From Synergistaceae bacterium (GTDB lineage: Bacteria > Synergistota > Synergistia > Synergistales > Synergistaceae): 64,000 bases of DNA. Where the stretch lies: contig JAISZL010000032.1 of NCBI GenBank assembly GCA_031269245.1, positions 1 to 64,000 on the forward strand, written 5' to 3'. This document shows positions 25,859 to 35,338 of the stretch, in pieces; position 1 is the first letter of the stretch, and every line of letters starts with the position of its first letter. The notes under the pieces were generated by a model. That model was given only the letters and a program-made list of their open reading frames with translations, was not told the DNA's origin and ran no database searches. Made by a program: the position numbers and the translations under genes.

Positions 25859-26743
25859 GTGAGTCTGACGGAGGACGGCAAGAGGGTCCTATTGGCTGAC
25901 GCCATGCTTGTCATGGTGGCGTTCATATGGGGGGCGGGCATATCGATATCGGCGGACCTGGTGCGCACCCTCTCCCCCCTGTGGAGCTGTGCCCTGCGAT
26001 TTTCGGTCTCCGGCGTCGCCGTATCGCTGCTCTGCGCGTCGAAGATACGGCGTGCGACGATGTACGAGTGGAGGTGCGGGATGGCTCTGGCATTTTTTAT
26101 CGTGAGCCAGTTCTCATGCATGAGCTTCGCGCTCTTCTACAGCACCGCCAGCAAGCAGGCGTTTTTCATCGGCAGCTCGGTGCTGATGGTTCCGTTCCTC
26201 GCATGGGCGGTGAACAGGACGAGGCCTCACCCCGCGGTGTTCGCCGGGGCGGCGCTCGGCACGGCGGGGTTGATGACGATGGGCTTCACCCCCGGGATGC
26301 GCTTCAACTTAGGGGACCTGCTGAACTTCGCCATGTGCCTCATATGGGCCGCGCAGGTCATAGCGGTAGAGCGCATCGTCAAGAAAATGGACCCTACAAG
26401 CCTCGTCGCGCTCCAACTCCCGCTCGCCGGCGCCGTGCTGCTGGCCTTCGCGTTCATGTTCGAGGGCCCTATGGACATACTCTCGATACAGGGAGCCACG
26501 TGGGGAGAGATTTTCTTCATGGGGCTCGTCAGCACGATACTCTGCTTCATACTCCAGACGAAAGCGCAGAAGAACACCACCGCGTCGCACGTGGCCATAA
26601 TATTGGCGCTCGAATCCGTCTTCGGCTACATCATATCCGTGCTGTCGGGACAGGACCCGTTCATCGCGCAGGGGGCGATCGGAGGCGTTATGATAACGCT
26701 GGGCGTAGTCGTCTCTGAAACCGAGACCATAAAGAACCGCTGA
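25859..26743 (+). CDS. EamA/DMT-superfamily transporter
   Basis: The 294-residue protein has about ten hydrophobic segments in two EamA repeats (roughly 12-140 and 150-285). The first begins AMLVMVAFIWGAGISISADLVR and the second LGDLLNFAMCLIWAAQVIAVERI. Family members mostly export amino acids or related metabolites. GTG start behind GGGAGG, and a TATAAT at 25821-25826 about 35 bp upstream is a probable -10. It ends in a perfect-stem terminator shared with the convergent ammonium transporter gene. Confidence 0.88.
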   Translation: MSLTEDGKRVLLADAMLVMVAFIWGAGISISADLVRTLSPLWSCALRFSVSGVAVSLLCASKIRRATMYEWRCGMALAFFIVSQFSCMSFALFYSTASKQAFFIGSSVLMVPFLAWAVNRTRPHPAVFAGAALGTAGLMTMGFTPGMRFNLGDLLNFAMCLIWAAQVIAVERIVKKMDPTSLVALQLPLAGAVLLAFAFMFEGPMDILSIQGATWGEIFFMGLVSTILCFILQTKAQKNTTASHVAIILALESVFGYIISVLSGQDPFIAQGAIGGVMITLGVVVSETETIKNR

Positions 26744-26755
26744 TTTTGGCGCGAA

Positions 26756-26785
26756 CGAGGGGGCATCGTCCGCGATGCCCCCTCG
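26756..26785. terminator. Bidirectional terminator hairpin
   Basis: 26756-26768 and 26773-26785 form a perfect 13-bp stem with a 4-nt TCCG loop between two convergent genes. T-runs on either side are weak. Confidence 0.65.
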
Positions 26786-26829
26786 CCGTCCTCTTTGACG
26801 CGGGCGCTAAAACAACTGTTTGGCCTGGC

Positions 26830-28554
26830 TCATGCCGTTGCCGCCCTCTCCCGCGCTCTGTCGTAATCGTATTGCAGGGCGTCATAGCCCTCCTCTCCCG
26901 TGCTTACTCTGATTACGTTCTCCACGTTGTACACGAAAATTTTACCGTCGCCCGGCTCTCCGGTATAAAGCGCCGCTTTCACGGCGTCAACCACTTTTTG
27001 CACCGGCACCTTGCTCACGACTGTCTCTATCCGCAACCTGTCCTGCAACGTCTTCTCCATGCGCGCGCCGCGGTAGAACTCGCTCTTGCTCTTCTGGGCG
27101 CCGCAGCCAGTGACGGGCGTCACCGTCAGGCCGGTTATGCCTATTTTGTTGAGCGCGTCCTTGAGCGCGTCCATCTTCTTGGGGTCAGCGAATATCTCCA
27201 CCTTGGTCATCTTGTGTTTCCTGGACGCCGCCCCTTCATCCGAGGCATCCGCCGCCGCGCCGGGGATCCGTGACTTCAAGTTGCCGGCCTCCGCCATCTT
27301 GGCCTTCACAAAGCTGAAGGACTCAGCGGAGAGCGGCATGAAGTCCGCATAGCTGCTCGCGATCGCGTGCTCGCGTATGTCAAGCCCCTCCATCTCCTCG
27401 TCCTTCGACACGCGAAGCCCGGTCACGGCCTTTATCAGGGAGAACACAACGGTCATTGATGACGCCGTCCAGAGGGCCACCGCCAGCACTCCGAGCGCTT
27501 GCGCCATCACCATGCCAGCTCCTCCGCCGTAAAAGAGCCCGCCGTCGAGCGCGAAGAGCCCCGTCATTATCGTCCCGGCGGCGCCGCACAGCCCGTGAAC
27601 CCCTATGGCCCCCACCGGGTCGTCGACCTTCATCTTCTGGTCGATGAATTCTATGCCAAAGACGAGGATGAACGCCGATATGGAGCCGATCAGAAGGGCG
27701 CCCACCGGGCTCACGGCGTCGCAGCCGGCCGTTATCGCCACCAGGCCCCCGAGCGCGCCGTTGAGCGTCATAGAGACGTCCGGCTTACCGTAGCGCACCC
27801 ACGTGATCAGCATCGTCACGTCAGCCGCCGCCGCCGCCGCGATGTTGGTGTTGAATATGACGCTGGACATCGAGACCAACGCCTCGTCACCGGTGGCCGA
27901 CAGAGTCGAGCCGCCGTTGAAGCCGAACCACGCGAACCACAGTATGAATACACCAAGCGCGCCCAGCGTGAGGCTGTGTCCCGGTATGGCGTTCGCGCGG
28001 CCGTCGGGATCGTACTTCCCCACCCTGGGTCCTAGCATGTAGGCACCGACCAAAGCCGCCACTCCGCCCACCATGTGAACCGCCGTCGAGCCGGCGAAAT
28101 CATGAAAACCGAGCTTGGAGAGCCATCCGCCGCCCCATATCCAATGGCCGGATATCGGGTAGATGACCGCGCTTATCATGAGGCTGTAGATGCAGTACGC
28201 CGAGAACTTCGTACGCTCGGCCATCGCCCCGGAAACTATGGTCGCCGCCGTGGCGCAGAAGACGGTCTGGAAGATGAGGAACGCGCTCGTGTGGACGGTC
28301 GTGTCGTAGCTGCCCCTTACAAAGAGGTCCGGCTGCCCGAATATCCCCCAGATGTCCCCTCCGAACATGATGCCGAATCCAATTATCCAAAAAACCACCG
28401 AGCCCAGCGCGAAATCCATCAAGTTCTTCATGATGATGTTCCCGGCGTTCTTCGCCCTGGTGAAACCGGTCTCCACCATTGCGAAACCCGCCTGCATGAA
28501 GAACACCAATATCGCGCCCAATAATACCCATATCGTGTCTACCGATGAAAACAT
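26830..28554 (-). CDS. amt: Ammonium transporter fused to a PII regulatory domain
   Basis: The 574-residue product has an Amt/Rh channel at about 1-410 (MFSSVDTIWVLLGAILVFFMQAGFAMVETGF, and GALGVFILWFAWFGFNGGSTL with further conserved helices). A linker of about 50 residues follows, then a complete PII/GlnK domain at about 460-560 (KVEIFADPKKMDALKDALNKIGI, T-loop SEFYRGARM, GDGKIFVYNVENVIRVSTGEEG). PII normally is a separate GlnK trimer that plugs Amt; here each channel subunit carries its own plug. SD GGAGG nine bases upstream. It is divergent from glutamate synthase, linking ammonium uptake to assimilation. Confidence 0.93.
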   Translation of the reverse strand: MFSSVDTIWVLLGAILVFFMQAGFAMVETGFTRAKNAGNIIMKNLMDFALGSVVFWIIGFGIMFGGDIWGIFGQPDLFVRGSYDTTVHTSAFLIFQTVFCATAATIVSGAMAERTKFSAYCIYSLMISAVIYPISGHWIWGGGWLSKLGFHDFAGSTAVHMVGGVAALVGAYMLGPRVGKYDPDGRANAIPGHSLTLGALGVFILWFAWFGFNGGSTLSATGDEALVSMSSVIFNTNIAAAAAADVTMLITWVRYGKPDVSMTLNGALGGLVAITAGCDAVSPVGALLIGSISAFILVFGIEFIDQKMKVDDPVGAIGVHGLCGAAGTIMTGLFALDGGLFYGGGAGMVMAQALGVLAVALWTASSMTVVFSLIKAVTGLRVSKDEEMEGLDIREHAIASSYADFMPLSAESFSFVKAKMAEAGNLKSRIPGAAADASDEGAASRKHKMTKVEIFADPKKMDALKDALNKIGITGLTVTPVTGCGAQKSKSEFYRGARMEKTLQDRLRIETVVSKVPVQKVVDAVKAALYTGEPGDGKIFVYNVENVIRVSTGEEGYDALQYDYDRARERAATA

Positions 28555-28958
28555 ATCTCAATGCCTCCCTCCGCTATGGAAATCCCGATGCCGACCCTCG
28601 ATGCCCTTCAGTGACATGCCGCCATTCATCACACCCCCTCGTTGTGTATTTTTCGCGGTGAAATAAAAATTTGTACAGAACCAATTAGGGAATTTTACCC
28701 CGCAAAATTTTATTGTCAAGTATTTCCCCAAAAAGTATGTTTAAATTTATTATATATTAGCATAATATGAATAATTAATCTGTTTATACATATACATTAC
28801 CTTATTAAGCATATAATACGATCCCGCCGCAGCTATGGCGTGTATACGTATACATTATAAATTTATTTCTCTTATTGCGGTCTTTCTGTACCACGTGATA
28901 AAATCAACCGCATATTTTTTTTAATTTTCTGAATAAACTAAAAAAGGAGTGGCGCACT
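28555..28958. promoter_or_regulatory. AT-rich divergent regulatory region between amt-PII and gltB
   Basis: This 404-bp gap is strikingly AT-rich compared with the flanking genes and contains no gene. It holds a perfect 14-bp palindrome TGTATACGTATACA (28841-28854) and a repeated TATACAT theme. A loose TTGCGG-N17-ATAAAA pair lies about 60-90 bp before gltB. It probably contains the opposing promoters and a nitrogen-responsive operator. Confidence 0.45.
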
Positions 28959-31900
28959 ATGAAGGGGCTTTATGATCCCAAGTTCGAGCATGACGCGTGC
29001 GGCATCGGTATGCTTGCCGACATAAAGGGGAGGAGGTCTCACTCGCTCGTCAAGAACGCGCTTGCGGTGCTGATAAGCCTTAGCCACAGGGCGGGGGTCG
29101 GAGCGGACCCGGACACGGGGGATGGGGCCGGCATCCTCATGCAGATACCTCACAGATTCTTGAAGCGGGTTTGCGCGGACAGGAGGATAGACCTACCGGA
29201 CGAGGGGGGGTATGGGGTGGCCATGATATTCTCCTCGCCCGACGCGGCCCGCAGGGAGAAGACGCTCAGGATTTTCGAGTCCGTCATAAACTCCGAGGGG
29301 CTTGAACAGATCGGGGTCAGGCCCGTGCCCACGCACCCGGACGCCGTCGGGCGCCTCGCGCGCGACGTCTGCCCAGCCATCAGCCAGGTGTTCATCAAGC
29401 CGCCGGGCGGCATGAGCAGGGAGACATTCGAGCGCAAGCTCTACGTGATATCGAAGCTAGCGGTCGCGCGGATACGCAACGTGAAGTACATGGGCTCAGA
29501 TCCCTATTTTTACTTCGCGAGCATATCGTCGCGCACAATCGTCTACAAGGGGATGCTCATACCCCGCCAGATAGACGAGTTCTACCTCGACCTTAAGGAC
29601 GAGGACGTGGAGTCGGCGATCGCGCTGGTCCACTCGCGCTACTCCACCAACACCTTCCCGAGCTGGGAAAGGGCGCACCCGATACGGCTCCTCGTGCACA
29701 ACGGGGAGATCAACACCATCCGGGGAAACGTCAACTGGATAAAGGCGCGGGAGTCGCTGCTGGAGTCCGACAAGTACGGGGACGACCGCAAAAAAATCAT
29801 GCCGGTCATCAACGAGGACGGCAGCGACTCGGCTATGCTCGACGACTTCCTCCAGTTCATGATGAACGCGGGATACAGCCTCCCCCACGCGCTGATGATG
29901 GCCATCCCAGAGCCGTGGGAGCGAGACGGCTCCATGAACCCCGACAGGCGGGCCTTCTATGAGTACAGCAGCTGCCTGATGGAGCCGTGGGACGGGCCCG
30001 CGGCTATCGCGTTCACCGACGGGGAGGTCGCGGGCGCGCGGCTCGACCGAAACGGCCTGCGCCCGTCGAGGTATTGCGTGACGCGCGACGACACTCTGAT
30101 CCTCTCCAGCGAGGTAGGGGTGCTGCCCATCCCGGAGAGGAACATCGTCCGCAAGGACAGGCTTCGCCCTGGCAGGATGCTCCTCATAGACACCAGGGAG
30201 GGACGCATAATCGAGGACGACGAGATAAAGTCCCGCGTCGCCTCGGAGGCACCGTACAGGAAGTGGGTGGAGGAGAACATACTGGAGCTCGACAACCTGC
30301 CAGTTCGTCAGGGGGTCGGCGAGCGGTGGCACGACATAGTGAGGGACAAGCGCCCCAAGAACGCTACGGCCCTTCACGATCAGGTGCTGTTGAAGAACCT
30401 CATCGGCCTCAAGTCGCTCTTCGTGGCCACGGAGAACGCGGGGCTGGAACCATGCGCTCTCCTGGAGGCGGAGAAGATCTTCGGCTACACCTGGGAGGAC
30501 CTGCAGCTCACGCTGAAGCCGATGGCGGAGAACGGGGAGGAGCCGATAGCTTCGATGGGCACTGACGTTCCCCTGGCGATTCTGTCGGAGAAGCCGCAAC
30601 TCCTTTACAACTATTTCAAACAGATGTTCGCGCAGGTGACAAATCCGCCGCTCGACGCGCTCAGGGAGGCCAACGTCACCTCGTCCTCGGTGCAGTTCGG
30701 CAGCGAGGGGAACATGCTCGATCCCGGACCGTGGAACTGCCGCATGATACGCCACCATACGCCGGCGCTCTCCGACAACGACCTGCTCAAGCTGCGGAAC
30801 ATCGACGAGAGGGGGTTCCGGTGCGTGTCGCTCCCGATGCTCTTCAACAACAGGCTGAAGGACGGCCTGCGGAAATCCCTGGACAACCTCTTCCTCGCGG
30901 CGGACGTGGCGATAGAAAGCGGCTACAACCTCATCATCCTCTCCGACCGCGGGGCGGGCGAGTTCAGGATACCCATCCCGGCGCTCCTGGCGACCGCCGG
31001 CCTGCACCACCATCTGATACGCGGGAGGACGAGGACGAAGGTCAGCATAATCATCGAGAGCGGCGAGCCGCGGGAGCCCCACCACCTGGCGGCGCTGGTC
31101 GGATACGGGGCGGACGCGGTGAACCCATACCTGTCTTACAGGATCATACGCGACATGGCCTCGCGCGGCTCCATAAAGTGCGCCAACGCAGGGGAAGCGC
31201 TGGACAACTACATGCGCGGGCTGACCAAGGGGCTCATCAAGACCATCTCCAAGATGGGCATCTCGACCGTCCGCAGCTACCAGGGCGCTCAGATATTCGA
31301 GGCGCTCGGCGTGAGCGAGCAGGTCGTCAGCGAGTACTTCACCGGGACAACCACCCGCATCGGCGGGGTCACGCTCGATGAGATCGAGGGGGAGAGCCGC
31401 GCGCGGCACAGGAACGCCTTCGATTCCATAAAGATAGGCAGCCCGCTGGAGGCGGGGGGCGGCTTCAAGTGGAGGCGCGACGGCGAGCATCACCTCTTCA
31501 ACCCGGAGAGCATATACTACCTCCAGCGATCGTGCCGCACGGGGGACTACGACATGTTCAAGAAATTCTCGGCCAAGGTGTCGAGCCGCTCCGACGTCCT
31601 GAAGAATATAAGGAGCCTCTTGAACGTCGTGACGCGGGGCAAGCCCATATCCATCGAGTCGGTCGAGCCCGTCGAGAGCATCGTGACGCGGTTCAAATCA
31701 GGCGCCATGTCCTACGGCTCCATCAGCCCGGAGGCGCACGAGTGCATCGCCATCGCGATGAACCGCCTGCGCGGCAAGAGCAACTGCGGCGAGGGGGGTG
31801 AGATACCGGAGCGCGCGATACCTTTCGAAAACGGGGACAGCTCCTCGAGCGCGATAAAGCAGGTCGCCTCCGCCCGCTTCGGCGTGACGATAGGCTATCT

Positions 31901-33644
31901 GAACACGGCGGCGGAGATACAGATCAAGATGGCGCAGGGCGCGAAGCCCGGCGAGGGCGGGCACCTGCCCGGGACCAAGGTCTATCCGTGGATAGCGCGG
32001 GCCAGGAACTCGACGCCGGGGGTGGACCTGATCTCACCGCCGCCGCACCACGACATCTACTCCATAGAGGATTTGGCGCAGCTCATACACGACCTGAAGT
32101 GCGCGAACAGACACGCCCGGATAAGCGTCAAGCTCGTGTCGGAGGCGGGGGTCGGCACCATCGCCGTGGGAGTAGCCAAGGGCCTCGCGGACGCCATCCT
32201 GATCAGCGGATACGACGGGGGGACAGGGGCCGCCTCGCGCGGCAGCATCAGGCACGCGGGGCTGCCGTGGGAGCTGGGGGTCGCGGAGGCGCACCAGACG
32301 CTTCTCCTGAACAACTTCCGCAACCGGATAACGCTCGAGACCGACGGCAAGTTGCTCACGGGTAGAGATGTCGTCATAGCCGCGCTCCTCGGCGCCGAGG
32401 AGTTCAGCTTCGCGACGCCGGTGCTGATCGCGCTGGGGTGCGACATGATGCGCGTCTGCAACCTCGACACCTGCCCGGTGGGCGTGGCAACGCAGAACCC
32501 GGAACTACGGAAAAAATTCAGCGGCAGGCCCGAGTACGTGGAGAACTTCATGCGCTTCCTGGCCCAAGAGGTGCGCGAATGGATGGCGCTGATCGGCGCG
32601 CACACGTTCAACGACCTGATAGGCCATGTCGAGCTGCTGCGCGTCAAACACAGGATAAACAGCGAGAAGGCGCGCACCGTCGACCTGTCCGGGCTGCTAT
32701 TCCAGCCATCGTCGATCGAGAGGAGGGAGGACCGCTACTTCCACTTCCCTCAGAAGCACGCGCTCAAGGGATCCCTGGACAGGAACACGCTGATACCCCT
32801 CTGCTTCCCGGGGCTTGACCTCTCGGAGAGGATCACGTCGAGGCTCGCGATCAACAACACCAACAGAGCCGTCGGCGCGATGCTCTCCGGCGAGATAACA
32901 CGAAAGTTCGGCGCAAGCGGTCTGCCGGACGACACGGTGCACCTGACCTTCGACGGGTCGGCGGGGCAGAGTTTCGGGGCGTTCCTCACGCACGGCGTCA
33001 CCCTGGAGCTGCACGGGGAGGCGAACGACCACGTGGGCAAGGGCCTGTCCGGCGGACGGATCGTCATAATGCCGCCCGACGACTCCAACTCATCGCCGGA
33101 CAACGTCATAATAGGCAACGTCGCCCTCTACGGCGCCACCGCCGGAGAGGCATACGTCAGGGGCGTCGCCGGCGAGAGGTTCTGCGTGCGAAACAGCGGC
33201 GCCACGGCGGTCGTCGAAGGGGTCGGCGACCACTCCTGCGAGTACATGACGCGCGGGCTGGCGGTCATCCTCGGCCCCACCGGGAGGAACTTCGGCGCCG
33301 GCATGTCCGGTGGGATCGCCTACGTCTACGACCCCGAAGACCTGCTGGCCGGCAGCTTGAACCGCGGGCTGGTCCGCATGACGACACTTGACGAGGAGGA
33401 CGAGGAGACGCTGCGAGACGCGCTCTCGCGCCACCTGCTCTACACCGGCAGTATCAGGGCGAGCGACATCCTGGGTGACTTCAAGTCGTGCGCCGGGTCG
33501 TTCGCCAAGGTGATCCCGGGCGACTACCAGAAGGTCCTGGACGCGATGCGCGCCGCCGCGAAGAACGGCGCGCGGGGCGACGAAATAGCGCTGTCGGTAT
33601 TCAACGCCGTGACGAACGGTAAAGCGGAGGGCAGAAAATATTAG
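28959..33644 (+). CDS. gltB: Glutamate synthase, large (alpha) subunit
   Basis: The 1,561-residue product is the normal size for GltB, which makes two glutamates from glutamine and 2-oxoglutarate. The glutaminase domain (about 14-430) begins at C14 in HDACGIGMLAD after a 13-residue propeptide. The central domain follows, then the FMN synthase domain (about 870-1240), where CDMMRVCNLDTC gives the C-x5-C-x4-C ligands of the [3Fe-4S] cluster. The C-terminal GxGxG beta-helix domain is about 1290-1500. AAAGGAG upstream supports the start. The gltD partner follows after 90 bp, and the ammonium transporter-PII fusion is divergent. Confidence 0.97.
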   Translation: MKGLYDPKFEHDACGIGMLADIKGRRSHSLVKNALAVLISLSHRAGVGADPDTGDGAGILMQIPHRFLKRVCADRRIDLPDEGGYGVAMIFSSPDAARREKTLRIFESVINSEGLEQIGVRPVPTHPDAVGRLARDVCPAISQVFIKPPGGMSRETFERKLYVISKLAVARIRNVKYMGSDPYFYFASISSRTIVYKGMLIPRQIDEFYLDLKDEDVESAIALVHSRYSTNTFPSWERAHPIRLLVHNGEINTIRGNVNWIKARESLLESDKYGDDRKKIMPVINEDGSDSAMLDDFLQFMMNAGYSLPHALMMAIPEPWERDGSMNPDRRAFYEYSSCLMEPWDGPAAIAFTDGEVAGARLDRNGLRPSRYCVTRDDTLILSSEVGVLPIPERNIVRKDRLRPGRMLLIDTREGRIIEDDEIKSRVASEAPYRKWVEENILELDNLPVRQGVGERWHDIVRDKRPKNATALHDQVLLKNLIGLKSLFVATENAGLEPCALLEAEKIFGYTWEDLQLTLKPMAENGEEPIASMGTDVPLAILSEKPQLLYNYFKQMFAQVTNPPLDALREANVTSSSVQFGSEGNMLDPGPWNCRMIRHHTPALSDNDLLKLRNIDERGFRCVSLPMLFNNRLKDGLRKSLDNLFLAADVAIESGYNLIILSDRGAGEFRIPIPALLATAGLHHHLIRGRTRTKVSIIIESGEPREPHHLAALVGYGADAVNPYLSYRIIRDMASRGSIKCANAGEALDNYMRGLTKGLIKTISKMGISTVRSYQGAQIFEALGVSEQVVSEYFTGTTTRIGGVTLDEIEGESRARHRNAFDSIKIGSPLEAGGGFKWRRDGEHHLFNPESIYYLQRSCRTGDYDMFKKFSAKVSSRSDVLKNIRSLLNVVTRGKPISIESVEPVESIVTRFKSGAMSYGSISPEAHECIAIAMNRLRGKSNCGEGGEIPERAIPFENGDSSSSAIKQVASARFGVTIGYLNTAAEIQIKMAQGAKPGEGGHLPGTKVYPWIARARNSTPGVDLISPPPHHDIYSIEDLAQLIHDLKCANRHARISVKLVSEAGVGTIAVGVAKGLADAILISGYDGGTGAASRGSIRHAGLPWELGVAEAHQTLLLNNFRNRITLETDGKLLTGRDVVIAALLGAEEFSFATPVLIALGCDMMRVCNLDTCPVGVATQNPELRKKFSGRPEYVENFMRFLAQEVREWMALIGAHTFNDLIGHVELLRVKHRINSEKARTVDLSGLLFQPSSIERREDRYFHFPQKHALKGSLDRNTLIPLCFPGLDLSERITSRLAINNTNRAVGAMLSGEITRKFGASGLPDDTVHLTFDGSAGQSFGAFLTHGVTLELHGEANDHVGKGLSGGRIVIMPPDDSNSSPDNVIIGNVALYGATAGEAYVRGVAGERFCVRNSGATAVVEGVGDHSCEYMTRGLAVILGPTGRNFGAGMSGGIAYVYDPEDLLAGSLNRGLVRMTTLDEEDEETLRDALSRHLLYTGSIRASDILGDFKSCAGSFAKVIPGDYQKVLDAMRAAAKNGARGDEIALSVFNAVTNGKAEGRKY

Positions 33645-33734
33645 GAAGCGCTGATCGGACAATATAGTCGAAACGGCATTTCAAGCGTTTTCTTAAAATA
33701 ATAAAGACAATTTTATAGGGGGAGGACACCACTT

Positions 33735-35201
33735 ATGGGAAAGATCACTGGCTTCATGGAGTATGAGAGGGCGGAGACACCCCACAGGCCCGTTCGGGAG
33801 CGGATCCGCGATTATTCGGATCTGACGGCCCGTGCCGATTTTGAGACAATAGCACGCCAGAGCGCGCGGTGCATGAACTGCGGCGTATCGTTCTGCCACG
33901 CCGGCATCCTGGTCGACGGCGGGTCCATAGGCTGCCCGCTCGGCAGCCTCATACCCGAGATCAACGACCTCGTCCACGTCGGGGATATAGAGGGGGCCTA
34001 CGAGCGCATGTCCCTGACGCACCCGTTCCCGGAGTTCACGGCCAGAGTGTGCCCCGCGCTCTGCGAGGGCTCCTGCACGCTCGGAGAGCACGAGCCTCCG
34101 GTGACGGTGAGGGACATAGAGCGATACGTCATAGATTCCATGTTCGAGAGCGGCAAAGTACACCCGCGAACCCCGAGGGCGCGCACCGGGCGCGGGGTCG
34201 CGGTGGTGGGCTCCGGCCCCGCTGGGCTGGCCTGCGCCGACATGCTGAACCGGCTGGGGAACAGCGCGACGGTGTTCGAGCGCTCCGACACACCCGGTGG
34301 GCTGCTGATGTACGGCATACCCAACATGAAGCTGGAGAAATCCGTCGTCCTGAACAGGATCAGGATAATGACGGAGGAGGGGGTCAACTTCGTCACCGGC
34401 TCCGAGGTCGGTTTCGACATGCCTATAATAAAGCTGACGAGCGAATACGACGCGGTCGTGCTCTGCTGCGGAGCGGCGAGCGAGCGGAGGCTCGACGTCC
34501 CTGGCGCGAACCTGAGGGGCGTCCGCACGGCGATGGAATTCCTGGCCGAGGCCACGAGAAACGTCCTCGGCCTCGGTGCCTCGGGTGACGCGGGCCTGAA
34601 CGCGCGCGGCAAGAACGTCGTGATCGTCGGCGGCGGCGACACCGCCACGGACTGCGTTGGGACCTCCATCCGGCAGGGGGCGAAAAGCGTCGTCCAACTG
34701 GAGATACTGCCCTCCCCGCCATACGAGCGCGCACAGGACAACCCGTGGCCGCTCTGGCCCAGGGTCATGCGGACGGACTACGGGCAGAGCGAGGCGATAG
34801 AGCTGTTCGGTGAGGACCCGAGGATATTTTCGACGACGGTCCAGGAGATAAACGGCTCCGGGCACGTGACGTCGGTGACCTCGGTGGGTGTCGAGTGGAT
34901 ATCGAGGGAAGGCGGCGCGATCCCTCGCCCGCTCTCCGGCACGGAGCGCAAGATACCGGCGGACCTCGTCCTCCAGGCGATGGGCTTTATCGGCCCTGAG
35001 AGGGACCTGACGGACCAACTGCAACTGGAGATGTCCCCCGCCGGCACCGTCTCGACGGACGGAGGATACGAGAGCAGCCTGCCGACCGTGTTCGCCGCGG
35101 GCGACATGAGAAGGGGCCCGAGCCTCGTGGCGTGGGCCCTGATGGAAGGACGCGAGGCCGCCGTGGCGTGCGATAGGCGGCTCAACGGCAGTAGGGAGTG
35201 A
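33735..35201 (+). CDS. gltD: Glutamate synthase, small (beta) subunit
   Basis: The 488-residue product is the NAD(P)H- and FAD-binding subunit that passes electrons to GltB. The N-terminal Fe-S segment is visible (CMNCGVSFCHAG and, further on, CPALCEGSC). It is followed by an FAD Rossmann motif GSGPAGLACADML and an NAD(P) motif GGGDTATDC. A GGGGGAGG site lies just upstream of the ATG. Length and order after gltB are standard. Confidence 0.96.
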   Translation: MGKITGFMEYERAETPHRPVRERIRDYSDLTARADFETIARQSARCMNCGVSFCHAGILVDGGSIGCPLGSLIPEINDLVHVGDIEGAYERMSLTHPFPEFTARVCPALCEGSCTLGEHEPPVTVRDIERYVIDSMFESGKVHPRTPRARTGRGVAVVGSGPAGLACADMLNRLGNSATVFERSDTPGGLLMYGIPNMKLEKSVVLNRIRIMTEEGVNFVTGSEVGFDMPIIKLTSEYDAVVLCCGAASERRLDVPGANLRGVRTAMEFLAEATRNVLGLGASGDAGLNARGKNVVIVGGGDTATDCVGTSIRQGAKSVVQLEILPSPPYERAQDNPWPLWPRVMRTDYGQSEAIELFGEDPRIFSTTVQEINGSGHVTSVTSVGVEWISREGGAIPRPLSGTERKIPADLVLQAMGFIGPERDLTDQLQLEMSPAGTVSTDGGYESSLPTVFAAGDMRRGPSLVAWALMEGREAAVACDRRLNGSRE

Positions 35202-35338
35202 TATATGCTGGACTGCTGGATGCGCTGCGCGTTAAACGAGTTAAAAATGTTAAAAATTTGACATTTATTGCCGCATTACATAATATTTGCACATCAGCGT
35301 CACCACTAAAGGGCGAATCAGCCCGAGGCGGAGGGGGA

